Below, one piece after another: positions 8,323 to 17,800 of a DNA stretch of 64,000 bases (its first letter is position 1; the number at the start of each line of letters is the position of its first letter). The notes under the pieces were generated by a model. That model did not search any database. It had not been told where the DNA came from and saw only the letters and a program-made list of their open reading frames with translations. The stretch comes from Gemmatimonadota bacterium. GTDB taxonomy: Bacteria > Gemmatimonadota > Gemmatimonadetes > Longimicrobiales > Gaopeijiaceae. The stretch is taken from NCBI GenBank assembly GCA_040882465.1, contig JBBEBG010000018.1:56611-120610 (forward strand). The letters are read 5' to 3'. The position numbers and the translations under genes are program-made.

Positions 8323-10644
8323 ATGCGCGCCTCTTCGACGAGCCGTACCCTGCGGGAAGTGACGACATTGGAGCGCCTCTCCGGCGCTCCCGGGACGGGG
8401 TGGAGCGCTCGCCTCACCCACCACGGGACGCGGGCGCTCCTCCTCCTCGCGGTCGCGGTTGCGGTCACCGTGTTCATTCCCCAGCCGCGCGGACAGCGGG
8501 TCGGGACCTACCAGATGGGGATGGTGGCCGGCGAGGATGTCATCGCCTCGATGGACTTCGCGGTCCACAAAAACACCGAGGAGCTGGAACGGGAGCGGGC
8601 GGCCGCCGCAGCCACGGTCCCACCGACCTTCCGCTTCGACCCGCAGGCTGCGCCCCGGATGGCACGGGCGATCGAAGGGTTTTTCGCCTCCGTGGCCGCG
8701 GTCGAACGGGCGAACAACCCAGTGGATGCGCTCGACCGGATCCTCGACGACCACGGACTGGCGGTGTCCGAGAGTCAGCGGGGCCTGCTCCGGGAGGCCG
8801 CGACGCGCGAGCTCCTGGAAGTCACGGCGCTCCGCGCGGCGAACGAAATCCTCCCCCTTGGAGTCCTGGACGAAAGTGGCCCGATCCAGCCGGGCACGCC
8901 CGGGATCGTGATCCGGGAGATCTCGGGAGTCGAGCGCATCGAGGCGCAGGACGCGGTGCTGACCTCGAGAGAGTTCTTCGAACAGGCGGCGCAGCTCCTT
9001 CCCACCGGGTCGAGTCCCGAGGTGAGCGAGCTTCTCCGCCTGACGTTGATTCGCTTCATGGACGCCACTCTGCGCTACGACGCGACGGCGACCGAAATGG
9101 AGCGGAACGACGCGCGTCAGGCGGTGAGTACCGTGAAGGTCACCGTGCTCCGGGGCGAGGCGGTCGTCCGCGCCAACCAGCAGGTCGGCGCATCCGAGCT
9201 CGAGCGGCTTCGCGCCTACGAAGAGGCACTGCGCACGGAAGGGGGCCTCGAGGACCGAGCACTGGACTTCGGGGGAGTGGTCGCCGGAGTCATTCTCAAC
9301 TTCGTCCTGCTCGGTGTTTTCGGATTCCTGACCTTTCTTTACGGGCACGATGTCTACCGGAACTTTCGCTGGCTCATTCTCCTCGGCTTCCTCGTCGTGG
9401 CCTTCGCGGGCGCGGCGGGGATCGTCGCTCGTAACGACGCCCTCCCGCCCGAGAGCCTGCCGATCGCTTTCGTCGCGCTCGCGGTAGCCGTTCTCTGGGA
9501 CGGCCGGCTTGCTCTCATCCTGGTCGGGACCCTCGCCGCCCTGATTGGCGCGCAGGCGCCCTTCAGGGACGTCCACGCCTGGCTCCCCGTCTTCGTCGCC
9601 GGCTCCGCGGCGGCGCTTTCCGTGCGGGCGGTGCGGCGGCGCGCGCAGACTTGGATCTTCGCCGCGATCATTGCGGCCGCCTACGTGGCGGTCATCCTGA
9701 CCCTCGGGGTGCTGACAGCGCGGGGACTCCCTTCCCTCGTGACTTCACTTTCCTGGACGACAGGGAATGCCCTGGTCAGCGCCATTCTCGCGATGGGCTT
9801 CCTCCCTGTTTTCGAGTGGTTCACCCGGATCACCACGGACCAGACTCTTCTCGAGTGGGCGGATCCCAATCGGCCCCTCCTCAGGAAGCTCTCCATGGAG
9901 GCCCCAGGGACTTACGCGCACACGATCAGCGTGGCCAATCTCGCCGAGGCCGCCGCGAATGCGATCGGAGCGAATGGCCTCCTCTGCCGCGTCGGCCTCT
10001 ATTACCACGACGTCGGAAAGATGCTCAAGCCCCAGTATTTCATCGAAAACCAGCCGTCGGGGAGGAATCCCCACGACAAGCTGAAGCCGGCGACTTCAGC
10101 GGCAATCGTCATGGAACATGTGACGGAGGGGGTCCGCATGGCGGAAGAGGCAGGCCTCCCGGACGTCCTCGTGGACTTCATCCCCGAGCACCACGGCACC
10201 CAGGAGATCTCTTACTTCTACGAGCGTGCCAAGCAGGAGGCGGAGGCGGAGGGAGAGGATCCACCGGACCGGGAAGCCTATCGGTATCCCGGACCCAAGC
10301 CCCAGCGAAAGGAGACCGCGATCTCGATGCTCGCCGACTCGGTGGAGTCCGCGGCACGTGTCCTCCAGGACCCGACCCCCGAGCGCGTACGCGATCTCGT
10401 CGAATCGATCGTGGACGACAAGATCCGTCAGGGCCAGCTGGACGAGTCTCCGCTGACGCTGAGGGAGATCGGGAAGATCAAGGACCAGTTCCACAAGGTC
10501 ATGATGAGCGTGTACCACCACCGAATTGACTATCCCGCCACACGGCATCTCACGGAATCCCCTTCCGCGGCCTCCCCATCCAGCCCTGTGCAGAAGGGGG
10601 GGGAGGCCGGGACGGAAGTGGAGGGGAGCGAAGAAGGGAACTGA
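8323..10644 (+). CDS. 7TM-HD membrane phosphodiesterase, PgpH-like
   Basis: A 773-residue membrane protein with the layout of PgpH/YqfF: a short cytoplasmic start, one membrane segment (about 34-50), a long extracytoplasmic 7TMR-HDED domain (about 60-320), a cluster of roughly seven membrane segments (about 325-510) and a C-terminal HD domain. The HD pair is in LYYHDVGK at about residue 562, and FIPEHHGT adds the further metal ligands. PgpH proteins hydrolyse c-di-AMP to pApA; that activity is inferred from the domain layout. RBS GGAGGAA lies 9 nt before the ATG. The stop overlaps the start region of ybeY. Confidence 0.9.
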   Translation: MRASSTSRTLREVTTLERLSGAPGTGWSARLTHHGTRALLLLAVAVAVTVFIPQPRGQRVGTYQMGMVAGEDVIASMDFAVHKNTEELERERAAAAATVPPTFRFDPQAAPRMARAIEGFFASVAAVERANNPVDALDRILDDHGLAVSESQRGLLREAATRELLEVTALRAANEILPLGVLDESGPIQPGTPGIVIREISGVERIEAQDAVLTSREFFEQAAQLLPTGSSPEVSELLRLTLIRFMDATLRYDATATEMERNDARQAVSTVKVTVLRGEAVVRANQQVGASELERLRAYEEALRTEGGLEDRALDFGGVVAGVILNFVLLGVFGFLTFLYGHDVYRNFRWLILLGFLVVAFAGAAGIVARNDALPPESLPIAFVALAVAVLWDGRLALILVGTLAALIGAQAPFRDVHAWLPVFVAGSAAALSVRAVRRRAQTWIFAAIIAAAYVAVILTLGVLTARGLPSLVTSLSWTTGNALVSAILAMGFLPVFEWFTRITTDQTLLEWADPNRPLLRKLSMEAPGTYAHTISVANLAEAAANAIGANGLLCRVGLYYHDVGKMLKPQYFIENQPSGRNPHDKLKPATSAAIVMEHVTEGVRMAEEAGLPDVLVDFIPEHHGTQEISYFYERAKQEAEAEGEDPPDREAYRYPGPKPQRKETAISMLADSVESAARVLQDPTPERVRDLVESIVDDKIRQGQLDESPLTLREIGKIKDQFHKVMMSVYHHRIDYPATRHLTESPSAASPSSPVQKGGEAGTEVEGSEEGN

Positions 10645-11129
10645 GCGAACCGGCGATCGTCCTGAGCGCTCCGGATGGCCACGCCCTCCCGGTGCCTCTC
10701 CTCGAAAGGGCCGTCAGGGCCACCCTCGCGGGGGAAGGCGTCCCGCGGGGAGAGTTTTCGATCGCCTTCCTGGCGGATCCACCGATTCGAGAGCTGAACC
10801 GAAAGTGGCTCGGCCACGACTGGGCTCCGGATGTCCTCTCCTTCGCCCTTCACGATCCCGGCGAACCACCGGTCGCCGACGTCTATGTCGGTGTGGAGCA
10901 GGCCGATCGGCAGGCGCGTGAGCACGGCGTGTCCTTCGAAGAGGAACTCGTTCGCCTATGCATCCATGGAACGCTCCATGTCCTCGGATACGACCATGGC
11001 GCGCAGGAAGAGGAAGAAGGGACTGCTAAAAGCGCGATGTTCAGAAAGCAGGAAGCGCTCGTCCGCGAAGTGATGGCCGGGGCACGGGTGGCCGGATCCG
11101 CGAGCCAGAGCCGGAGACCGGAGATATGA
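10641..11129 (+). CDS. ybeY: Endoribonuclease YbeY, probable CTG start
   Basis: Metal-dependent endonuclease for 16S rRNA 3'-end maturation and ribosome quality control. The zinc motif is HGTLHVLGYDH at about residues 109-119. N-terminal family features (EFSIAFLADPPIRELNRKWLG, then DVLSFAL) are complete only if translation starts upstream of the first canonical start (GTG 10692). The in-frame extension AIVLSAPDGHALPVPLLERA matches the usual YbeY N-terminus. No ATG, GTG or TTG occurs in this frame between the last upstream stop and 10692, but a CTG at 10641, overlapping the pgpH stop (CTGA) and 5 nt after AGAAGG, fits well. The start is therefore an inference; the gene identity is secure. Its stop overlaps the next start by 4 bp. 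Confidence 0.9.
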   Translation: MSEPAIVLSAPDGHALPVPLLERAVRATLAGEGVPRGEFSIAFLADPPIRELNRKWLGHDWAPDVLSFALHDPGEPPVADVYVGVEQADRQAREHGVSFEEELVRLCIHGTLHVLGYDHGAQEEEEGTAKSAMFRKQEALVREVMAGARVAGSASQSRRPEI

Positions 11130-12775
11130 GCCGGATCGCGCGCGGGGGCCGGATCTTTTTTGCTCTCCTTCCATTTCTCGGCGCCTTCCTGAGAGACCGG
11201 CACCGATTCGTCCTCGTGGGGCGGCCCGCGAAGCGCGCCCCAGGCCATCATGACCGCCGCGCGAGGAGGCTCGTCGAAACGATCGCGTCGCTCGGACCGA
11301 CGTTCGTGAAGCTCGCCCAAGTCTTCGGCGCGCGCGCGGACCTCGTTCCGGAGCCCTACCTCTCCGCCATCGGGACGCTGCAAGACCAGGTGCCCCCGGA
11401 GTTGGAGGGCGCGATTCGCGCCGTCGTCGAGGCCGAGTTGGGACGGCCGGTCGCGGATGTCTTCGACTCATTCGATTCCGCGCCCGTGGCGGCGGCCTCC
11501 CTCGGGCAGGTCCATCGCGCCAGCGTTCGGAATCGGGACGTCGCGGTGAAAGTCCTTCGCCCCGGTGTGGAAGAGGTGGTGGCCCTCGATCTCGACCTCT
11601 CGTTCCGGGTCCTCTTTTGGCTCAACATCCTTTTCCCAAATCACCACGTCCGCGGAATCACCAACGTGGTGCGCGAGTTTTCCGTTCGGGTGCGGGAGGA
11701 GATGGATTTTCGGCGGGAGGCGGAAAACATGGAGCGCGCGCGGCGCATCTTCCACACGGTGCGCGGCGTGCGGATCCCGGAGGTGCTCGAGGACCTCACG
11801 ACGCGCCGGGTGCTCGTGATGGAGCACCTCCAGGGCACCAAGGTGGACCGCCTCCAGGATCGCTTCGCCTCCGGCGACCTCCAGTTCGACGACGTGATGG
11901 AACGACTCTCGGGGGTCTATCTCCGCATGATGATGATGGAGGGCTTTCTCCACGCGGACCCACATCCGGGGAATCTCCTCGTGGCGGAGGACGGCGCGAT
12001 CGTAATTCTCGACTGGGGGATGGTCCTCGACGTGCCTCGGTGGAGCCGCGATGCGATCCTCTCGATCGCGTTGGCTGTGGAGCGACAGGAGCTCGATGGC
12101 GTGATCAATGGGATGTATCGTCTCGGGATGATCTCCCCCGAAGTGTCGCGAAGCGAAATTCGCGACGGGGCCACGGAGATCATGCGGATCATGGAGCGCG
12201 CGCGTGTCTCGGCGCGAGAACGGGCGCAAGAGGTCGTCCAGCAGCTCTGGGACACCTTTTATACATGGCCCCTCCTCCTTCCGCAGGAACTCGTCTATTT
12301 TTTTCGCGCTGCCGTTCTGCTGGAAGGGATCGGCTTCCGTTACGACTCCGACTTCAATGGGCTCCACCTGATCCGGCGGGTGATCCGCACCCACCGCGCG
12401 GAGCTGCTTCGCCAAACCGGGCGGGAACCGATGGCCGTCGCGCGCGACCTGATCGGGGAGGTGACCCACGTCCTTCGTTCGGTGCGAGAGCTTCTCCACC
12501 GGACCGAGAGCGAGGAGCTCCGTGTACGGGTGCACCCCAGGGATGCGCAGGCGCAGGAACGCTTCCTCCATCTCCTGGAGCGTCGCTTCCTCCTTTCGAT
12601 CTTCGCGACCGCGACCGCGGTGATCTCGGCGATCGTCTTCGTCGCGGTTCAAAGCCTTTGGCTGCTCGGACTGGGCCTGGGGGTCGCGCTCGTTCTTTTC
12701 GTCGTGGTGTTTTTCATTCCGACCCACCTGCTCGAAAATCCGCTTCGGCATGCCCGCGGAATCCGACCGCGATAG
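11126..12775 (+). CDS. ABC1/UbiB-family atypical kinase
   Basis: A 549-residue member of the ABC1/ADCK/UbiB family. The signature KxGQ-like helix is present as GPTFVKLAQVFGARADLVP, followed by the Ala-rich ASLGQVH nucleotide loop, VKVLRPGV (active-site Lys), EMDFRREAENM, GFLHADPHPGNLLV (catalytic-loop Asp) and ILDWGM (metal-binding DFG equivalent). Two hydrophobic membrane helices close the C-terminus (about 490-540). Family members support isoprenoid-lipid or quinone metabolism as ATPases or kinases; the substrate cannot be told from sequence. The start overlaps the ybeY stop (ATGA), and the end overlaps meaB by 26 bp, so all are probably co-transcribed. Confidence 0.9.
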   Translation: MSRIARGGRIFFALLPFLGAFLRDRHRFVLVGRPAKRAPGHHDRRARRLVETIASLGPTFVKLAQVFGARADLVPEPYLSAIGTLQDQVPPELEGAIRAVVEAELGRPVADVFDSFDSAPVAAASLGQVHRASVRNRDVAVKVLRPGVEEVVALDLDLSFRVLFWLNILFPNHHVRGITNVVREFSVRVREEMDFRREAENMERARRIFHTVRGVRIPEVLEDLTTRRVLVMEHLQGTKVDRLQDRFASGDLQFDDVMERLSGVYLRMMMMEGFLHADPHPGNLLVAEDGAIVILDWGMVLDVPRWSRDAILSIALAVERQELDGVINGMYRLGMISPEVSRSEIRDGATEIMRIMERARVSARERAQEVVQQLWDTFYTWPLLLPQELVYFFRAAVLLEGIGFRYDSDFNGLHLIRRVIRTHRAELLRQTGREPMAVARDLIGEVTHVLRSVRELLHRTESEELRVRVHPRDAQAQERFLHLLERRFLLSIFATATAVISAIVFVAVQSLWLLGLGLGVALVLFVVVFFIPTHLLENPLRHARGIRPR

Positions 12776-13586
12776 GGCCGGATCGCATCCGGGGCTCGTG
12801 GCGGCGCAACGCGAAGGAGACCTTCGCGCTCTCGCGCGCGCGATTTCCGTCGTGGAGAACCGCGAGCCCGGATTCGACGCCCTCCTCGCGGAAACGCGCC
12901 GGGGGCTCACGCCCCGCGCTCATCGGGTCGGAATCACCGGTCCGCCCGGCGTCGGGAAGTCGTCGCTCGTGAGAGAACTTGTGAGACGGCTGCGCGCACG
13001 CGGAGAGACCGTCGCCGTCCTCGCGGTGGACCCGTCGTCGGACAAGTCGGGTGGCGCGCTGCTCGGGGACCGGATCCGGATGGGAGAGCTCGGGAGCGAC
13101 GCCGGGGTCTTCTTCCGATCGATGGCCGCCCGCGAAGCGCTCGGTGGGCTCGCTCCCGGGGCGGCGGACGCCCTAGACCTGATGGATGCCTTCGGCTTCT
13201 CTCGCGTGCTGGTCGAGACGGTCGGGGTGGGGCAAAGTGAACGGGCGGTCGCGGGAAGCGTGGATTCCGTCGTGGTCGTCCTCATGCCGGGTCAGGGCGA
13301 TTCAATTCAGGCGATGAAGGCGGGCATGACCGAAATCGCCGATCTCTTCGTGGTGAACAAGGCCGAGCTCGGCGGAGCGGAACGCCTCTCGCGCGAACTT
13401 CGTGAAGCGTTGGAGCTCGGTGTACCACGGGCGGACGGATGGAGTCCACCTATTCTGGCCACAACCGCCGAAAGCGGCGTGGGGGTGGATGCGCTCCTCG
13501 ATGAGTTGGACAGGCATCGCGCAGCACCGAGGGAGGGCGCGGGTCCCCGAATCAGGGATTGGGGCGGGGTGACCGCGGAAGAATGA
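12750..13586 (+). CDS. meaB: Methylmalonyl-CoA mutase-associated GTPase MeaB
   Basis: G3E-type GTPase that guards adenosylcobalamin loading of methylmalonyl-CoA mutase. Visible motifs: Walker A GPPGVGKS (about 64-71), VDPSSDKSGGALLGDRIRM, and VETVGVGQSE. The base-recognition motif reads NKAE where NKxD is normal, a conservative change that might alter nucleotide preference. Length of 278 residues is slightly short and the C-terminal dimerisation arm looks reduced. A stand-alone B12-binding domain of the mutase small-subunit type lies about 9.7 kb downstream; the catalytic subunit is not in the window. It probably ends the aspS operon. Confidence 0.9.
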   Translation: MPAESDRDRAGSHPGLVAAQREGDLRALARAISVVENREPGFDALLAETRRGLTPRAHRVGITGPPGVGKSSLVRELVRRLRARGETVAVLAVDPSSDKSGGALLGDRIRMGELGSDAGVFFRSMAAREALGGLAPGAADALDLMDAFGFSRVLVETVGVGQSERAVAGSVDSVVVVLMPGQGDSIQAMKAGMTEIADLFVVNKAELGGAERLSRELREALELGVPRADGWSPPILATTAESGVGVDALLDELDRHRAAPREGAGPRIRDWGGVTAEE

Positions 13587-13644
13587 GAGGGGCTCTCGAT
13601 CCCAGGGAAGGGGGGGCAAAATGTCCCGGTCGCCAGGACGCGAA

Positions 13645-13690
13645 GTCCCGCTCCGTCACCTCATTAGCAGGAGGTCGGCGGAAGCGGGAC
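13645..13690 (+). terminator. Weak inverted repeat after meaB
   Basis: GTCCCGCTCCG (13645-13655) pairs with CGGAAGCGGGAC (13679-13690) except for one extra A, with a loop of about 23 nt. It lies 59 bp after the meaB stop and could end the aspS-meaB transcript, but no T-run follows. Confidence 0.3.
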
Positions 13691-13731
13691 CTTTCGAGAT
13701 GGCCCGGGTACACGAGCCTTCCCCCGCTTCG

Positions 13732-13759
13732 TTGCCGCAGGGCCCGGGTCTTGCATAAT
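13732..13759 (+). promoter_or_regulatory. Candidate promoter for the universal stress protein gene
   Basis: TTGCCG (13732-13737), a 16-nt spacer and CATAAT (13754-13759) lie about 76 bp before the ATG. This is a local AT-rich patch in an otherwise very GC-rich 250-bp gap, and a clear RBS (GGAGG) follows 9 nt before the ATG. Confidence 0.4.
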
Positions 13760-13835
13760 ATAAAGTCGGGAGGCATCGCCCATCGCGGGCGACTTCGTTT
13801 CCCTCGACCCCTCGCACCCTACGGAGGTCGGACGC

Positions 13836-14813
13836 ATGATCCGCCGGATCCTCGTGCCCTTGGATGGTTCGTTCCAGGCGGAGGCGATCTTGCGGCATGT
13901 CCTCGTCCTCTCGAAGGTCTTCGAAGCCCGCCTCGATCTTCTCCATGTCATTCCCGGCCAGAGGTGCTTGGCCCACGGGTCCCCCACCGATCCGCTCGGT
14001 TCGCGAATGGCGCGTGCCGAGCGAGCCCGGTACCTGGAAAAGGCCGCAGCCCTACTCAGGCGCGCGGGTTGCGAGGTCTGGACGCGCGTCGAGGAGGGCG
14101 GTCCCGCCGCCGTCATCGTGGATCGCCTTCGACGCGGCGAACACGACCTGGTGGCTCTGACGCCCCACGGCGCCGGGGACGACCAGCACCTCCGCATGGG
14201 ATGCACCGCGCTCGCGGTCATCATGAACGCACGGGTGGGGATCTTCCTCGCACCGAGGGGGATGGTGCCCACGGGGAACGGAGATCTGGTGGGCGCCAAG
14301 TACGCGCACGTCTTGGCTCCCGTGGACTGCTCCCCGCGAAGCGACTGGTCCCTCGGCCTCGCGGCCGCGATCGCGCGCGCTTCGGGCGGCCGTCTCAAGA
14401 TCGTGCATGTACTTGATTCGCCGGAAATCGTCAGCCGTCTTCCCAGGTCTCCCGAGGCCGGAAGCCTCGCCGACCGCCTGCGCGAGGAAAATCGCTCCGA
14501 AGCGAAAAGTTACCTGGACCAGGTGGCCTGGCGTTTCGGGGCGCCGGACCTGCCGGTTGACTACGAGGTGCTCGATGGCGGGCACGCTCCTGCCGAGGCC
14601 CTGCTCGAACTCTGTGAGGCGCGGGACGTGGACCTCGTGGTCCTCAGCGCGCACGGGCGGGGCGCCTCCCCCGCGTGGGCGCTCGGAGGGACCGCAGCCA
14701 AGCTCGTCCAGTGCGCCGAACGGCCCGTCCTCATCCTCCAGGACTTCCCCATGGAACGCCCTCAGCACGAACGGGTTTCCCGTTCCATTCGGGCCCTCGC
14801 TCGCGATCGGTAA
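13836..14813 (+). CDS. Tandem universal stress protein (two UspA domains)
   Basis: This 325-residue protein has two UspA folds. The first (about 1-140) begins MIRRILVPLDGSFQAEAIL and the second (about 155-300) begins HVLAPVDCSPRSDWSL. The second domain ends with VVLSAHGRGASPAWALGGTA, close to the G-x2-G-x9-G-S/T ATP-binding motif, and AERPVLIL. The first domain has a degenerate version (LTPHGAGDDQHLRMG). Tandem Usp proteins are general stress or energy-state sensors. It has its own probable promoter and lies 21 bp before the giant glucan-synthase-like gene, so the two may be co-expressed. Confidence 0.88.
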   Translation: MIRRILVPLDGSFQAEAILRHVLVLSKVFEARLDLLHVIPGQRCLAHGSPTDPLGSRMARAERARYLEKAAALLRRAGCEVWTRVEEGGPAAVIVDRLRRGEHDLVALTPHGAGDDQHLRMGCTALAVIMNARVGIFLAPRGMVPTGNGDLVGAKYAHVLAPVDCSPRSDWSLGLAAAIARASGGRLKIVHVLDSPEIVSRLPRSPEAGSLADRLREENRSEAKSYLDQVAWRFGAPDLPVDYEVLDGGHAPAEALLELCEARDVDLVVLSAHGRGASPAWALGGTAAKLVQCAERPVLILQDFPMERPQHERVSRSIRALARDR

Positions 14814-14834
14814 TCGTACGTTCTTCGGCGGTAG

Positions 14835-17800
14835 ATGACTTCACTACTCAGCGACGCCTCCCGACGGGACGGCCACCAGCTGGCCACCCGCCACGTCCTC
14901 GGTCCGTCCACCTTGCGGACCCGGGAGATCCGGCGGCGCCTCCGCACGCTCGACCGTGAGTTTTCGCGTGTCTTTCGGCGCACCCGCGACGAGCTCTCCA
15001 AAGACACGGCGGTCCGCGTCGCCCCGGGCGGAAGGATCTGGCTCCTCGAAAACGACTTCATCATTGCGGAGGCGCTCGAAGAGCTGGAGGGCGCGCTACC
15101 AAAGGGATTCGTGGACCGGCTTCCGGGACTGCGACATCCCGAGCCGCTTCGGGGGAAGACGCGCGCCGAGGTGCTCGCGCAAGAGATCGTCCGGAGAGAG
15201 GGGGGGCGGGTCGAGGTGGAGGAAATCCTCCTCTTCCTCGAAGGTTATCAGGAAGTGCGTCCTCTCCGGCTCGCGGAGCTCTGGGCTCTGCCTTCCTTTC
15301 TCCGCCTCGCCCTCCTCGACGACTTGATTGGACAGGTCTCGGGCGAGGACGGCCGGGTGGAAGTCGGACCGTACATCCTCTCCCTCAGAACGCTCGCCGG
15401 CGAAGACTGGCGAGACGTGGTGGAGGCGCTCAGCCGAGTCGAGGCGGTGCTTCGCGAAGACCCGTCCGGCGTGTATCCAGCGATGGACTTCCGCACCCGC
15501 GACCGATACCGGAGGGAGATCGAACGCGTCGGGACGCGGGCGAAGCTCGAAGAGGAACTCGTTGCGCGGCAAGTCCTCGAGTGCGCGCGCGCGCGGGCGA
15601 CCGAGGATAGGGAGGGGCACGTCGGGTATTACCTGGTGGACGAGGGGCGTGCGGACCTCCTTCACGAGCTCGGAATTAAGAGGCCCTGGAACGGCGTCCC
15701 GTCCTCGCGGCGCCGGTGGCTGGGGTGGGCTTATTTCGGGGGCATGGCCCTCGTCACCGTCGCCTTTCTCGCCGTTCTCTGGGCGATCGCCCCGCCCACA
15801 TGGCCCAGGATCGTCGCTCTGGCCATCGGGCTCATTCCCGGGCTGGGGTTGGCGGTTTCCCTCGCGAACCGGGTCGCGGGCCAGCTCAGCGCACCCCGTC
15901 CGCTTCCGCGTCTCGACGTGCGACGAGGGATTCCGGAACGCTTCCGCACCGTGGTCGCGGTCCCCGTCCTTCTCAGCTCGAGAGAAGAGGTGGACGATCT
16001 ACTCCACACCCTCGAGTCGAACTACCAGGCGAACTCGGATCCGGCGTTCACCTTCGCCCTCCTCTCCGATTTCTCCGACGCGAAGTCGAAGCGCGTCGAA
16101 CATGATGATGCGCTGATCTCCTACGCCGCGGGCGGAATCCGGGCGCTCAACGAGCGCTACGGGACGAAGGGATCGGGCCCTTTCCTCCTCCTCCACCGCC
16201 CCCGGCGGTGGAATCCCTCGGAGGGAGTCTGGATGGGATGGGAGAGGAAGCGGGGAAAACTCACCGAGCTGAATCTCCTCCTCCTCGGACGGCCCTCGGA
16301 GCTCTGGGTCGTCGAGGGATCGCCGGCTCGCCTGGAGGGAAATCCCTTCGTCCTGACGCTCGACGCCGACACTCGCCTTCCGCGAAGCGCCGCCGCGCGA
16401 CTCGTGGGGACGCTCGCCCATCCGCTGAACCGGCCCGAGTCCGGAACGGGCGGGCGCGTCCTCCGCGGCTACTCCGTTCTCCAGCCACGGATCGAAATCC
16501 TCCCGGACGCCGAAGGGGGCACGCTATTCAGTCGCGTCTCGGGAGGAATCCAGGGGCTCGATCTCTACGCACACGCCGCCTTCGATGTGTACCAGGACCT
16601 CTTCGACGTCGGAATCTTCGCGGGGAAGGGGATCTACGATGTCCGCGCCTTCGAAGGAAGCCTCGCGGGGAGGACGCCGGAAAACTCACTCCTGAGCCAC
16701 GACCTCTTCGAGGGCGCCCACGGCCGCGCCGGTCTCGTATCCGACCTCATCCTCCTCGAGGACTTCCCGGGGCACCTCCTGACGCACGCGCGGCGAGCGC
16801 ACCGCTGGATCCGGGGCGATTGGCAGATTCTCCCCTGGCTTTTCCCCCGGGTTCCTGGGGAGCGGGGAGAGAAGCTCCGGAATCGGCTCCCCTTCCTGTC
16901 GTGGTGGATGATCTTCGACAACCTCCGCCGGTCGCTCCAGCCGGCGGCGCTCCTCCTTCTCCTCGTCCTCGGATGGGCCGTCTTCCCGGCGCGCGCCACG
17001 GTTTGGACCCTCCTGCTCGTGGCGATGGTCGGCCTCCCTTTTTTGACCGGGTCGGTGGACGCCACCTTCCGGTTTGTCCGCCAGTTTCCGAGGAGGGCGG
17101 ACTTCGAAGCGGAAGGGCGCGCGCTGGTCCGTGCCCTCGGGCGGTGGATCCTCGATCTGACGCTCCTCCCCTTCGAAGCATGGAACGCGAGCGATGCGAT
17201 CGTCCGCGCACTCCATAGGATGTGGGTGACCCGGCGGGGGCTCCTCGAGTGGACCTCGGCAGCCGCCACCGCCCGGTCTATCGGACGCGCCGATTCGGTC
17301 GGTTTTATGGTGAAGCACGTCCGGGGGGGGCCGATTCTGGGCCTCGCCTCGGGCACCGTGCTTCTCCTACTGCCGGGCGCGGTCGCGCCGGCCGCGCTCC
17401 CCCTCCTCGCACTCTGGGTGCTTTCGCCGCTGGTCGCCCACCAGGTCAGCAAGCAGAGGGGGCCGCTCCGTGAGCCGCGCGGCGAGTTTCCGCGGGCACG
17501 CGCTCGCTCGCTCGCGCGAAGGGTGTGGGGCTATTACGAGCGCTTCCAGGGTCCCGAGAACCACTGGCTCGCGCCGGACCACTTCCAGGAGGACCCCGGG
17601 GGTGAGATCGCCCGCCGGACCTCCCCGACCAACGTCGGAATGGCAATGGTCGCGGCCGTCACGGCCTGGGACCTCGGGTTCATCGGAACCGCGGGCTTTG
17701 TAACGCGCATCCGGAATACCATTGACGGTCTGGGCCGACTCCAGCGTTACCGGGGGCACTTCCTCAACTGGTATGACACCTCGAACCTCGAGCCGCTCCA

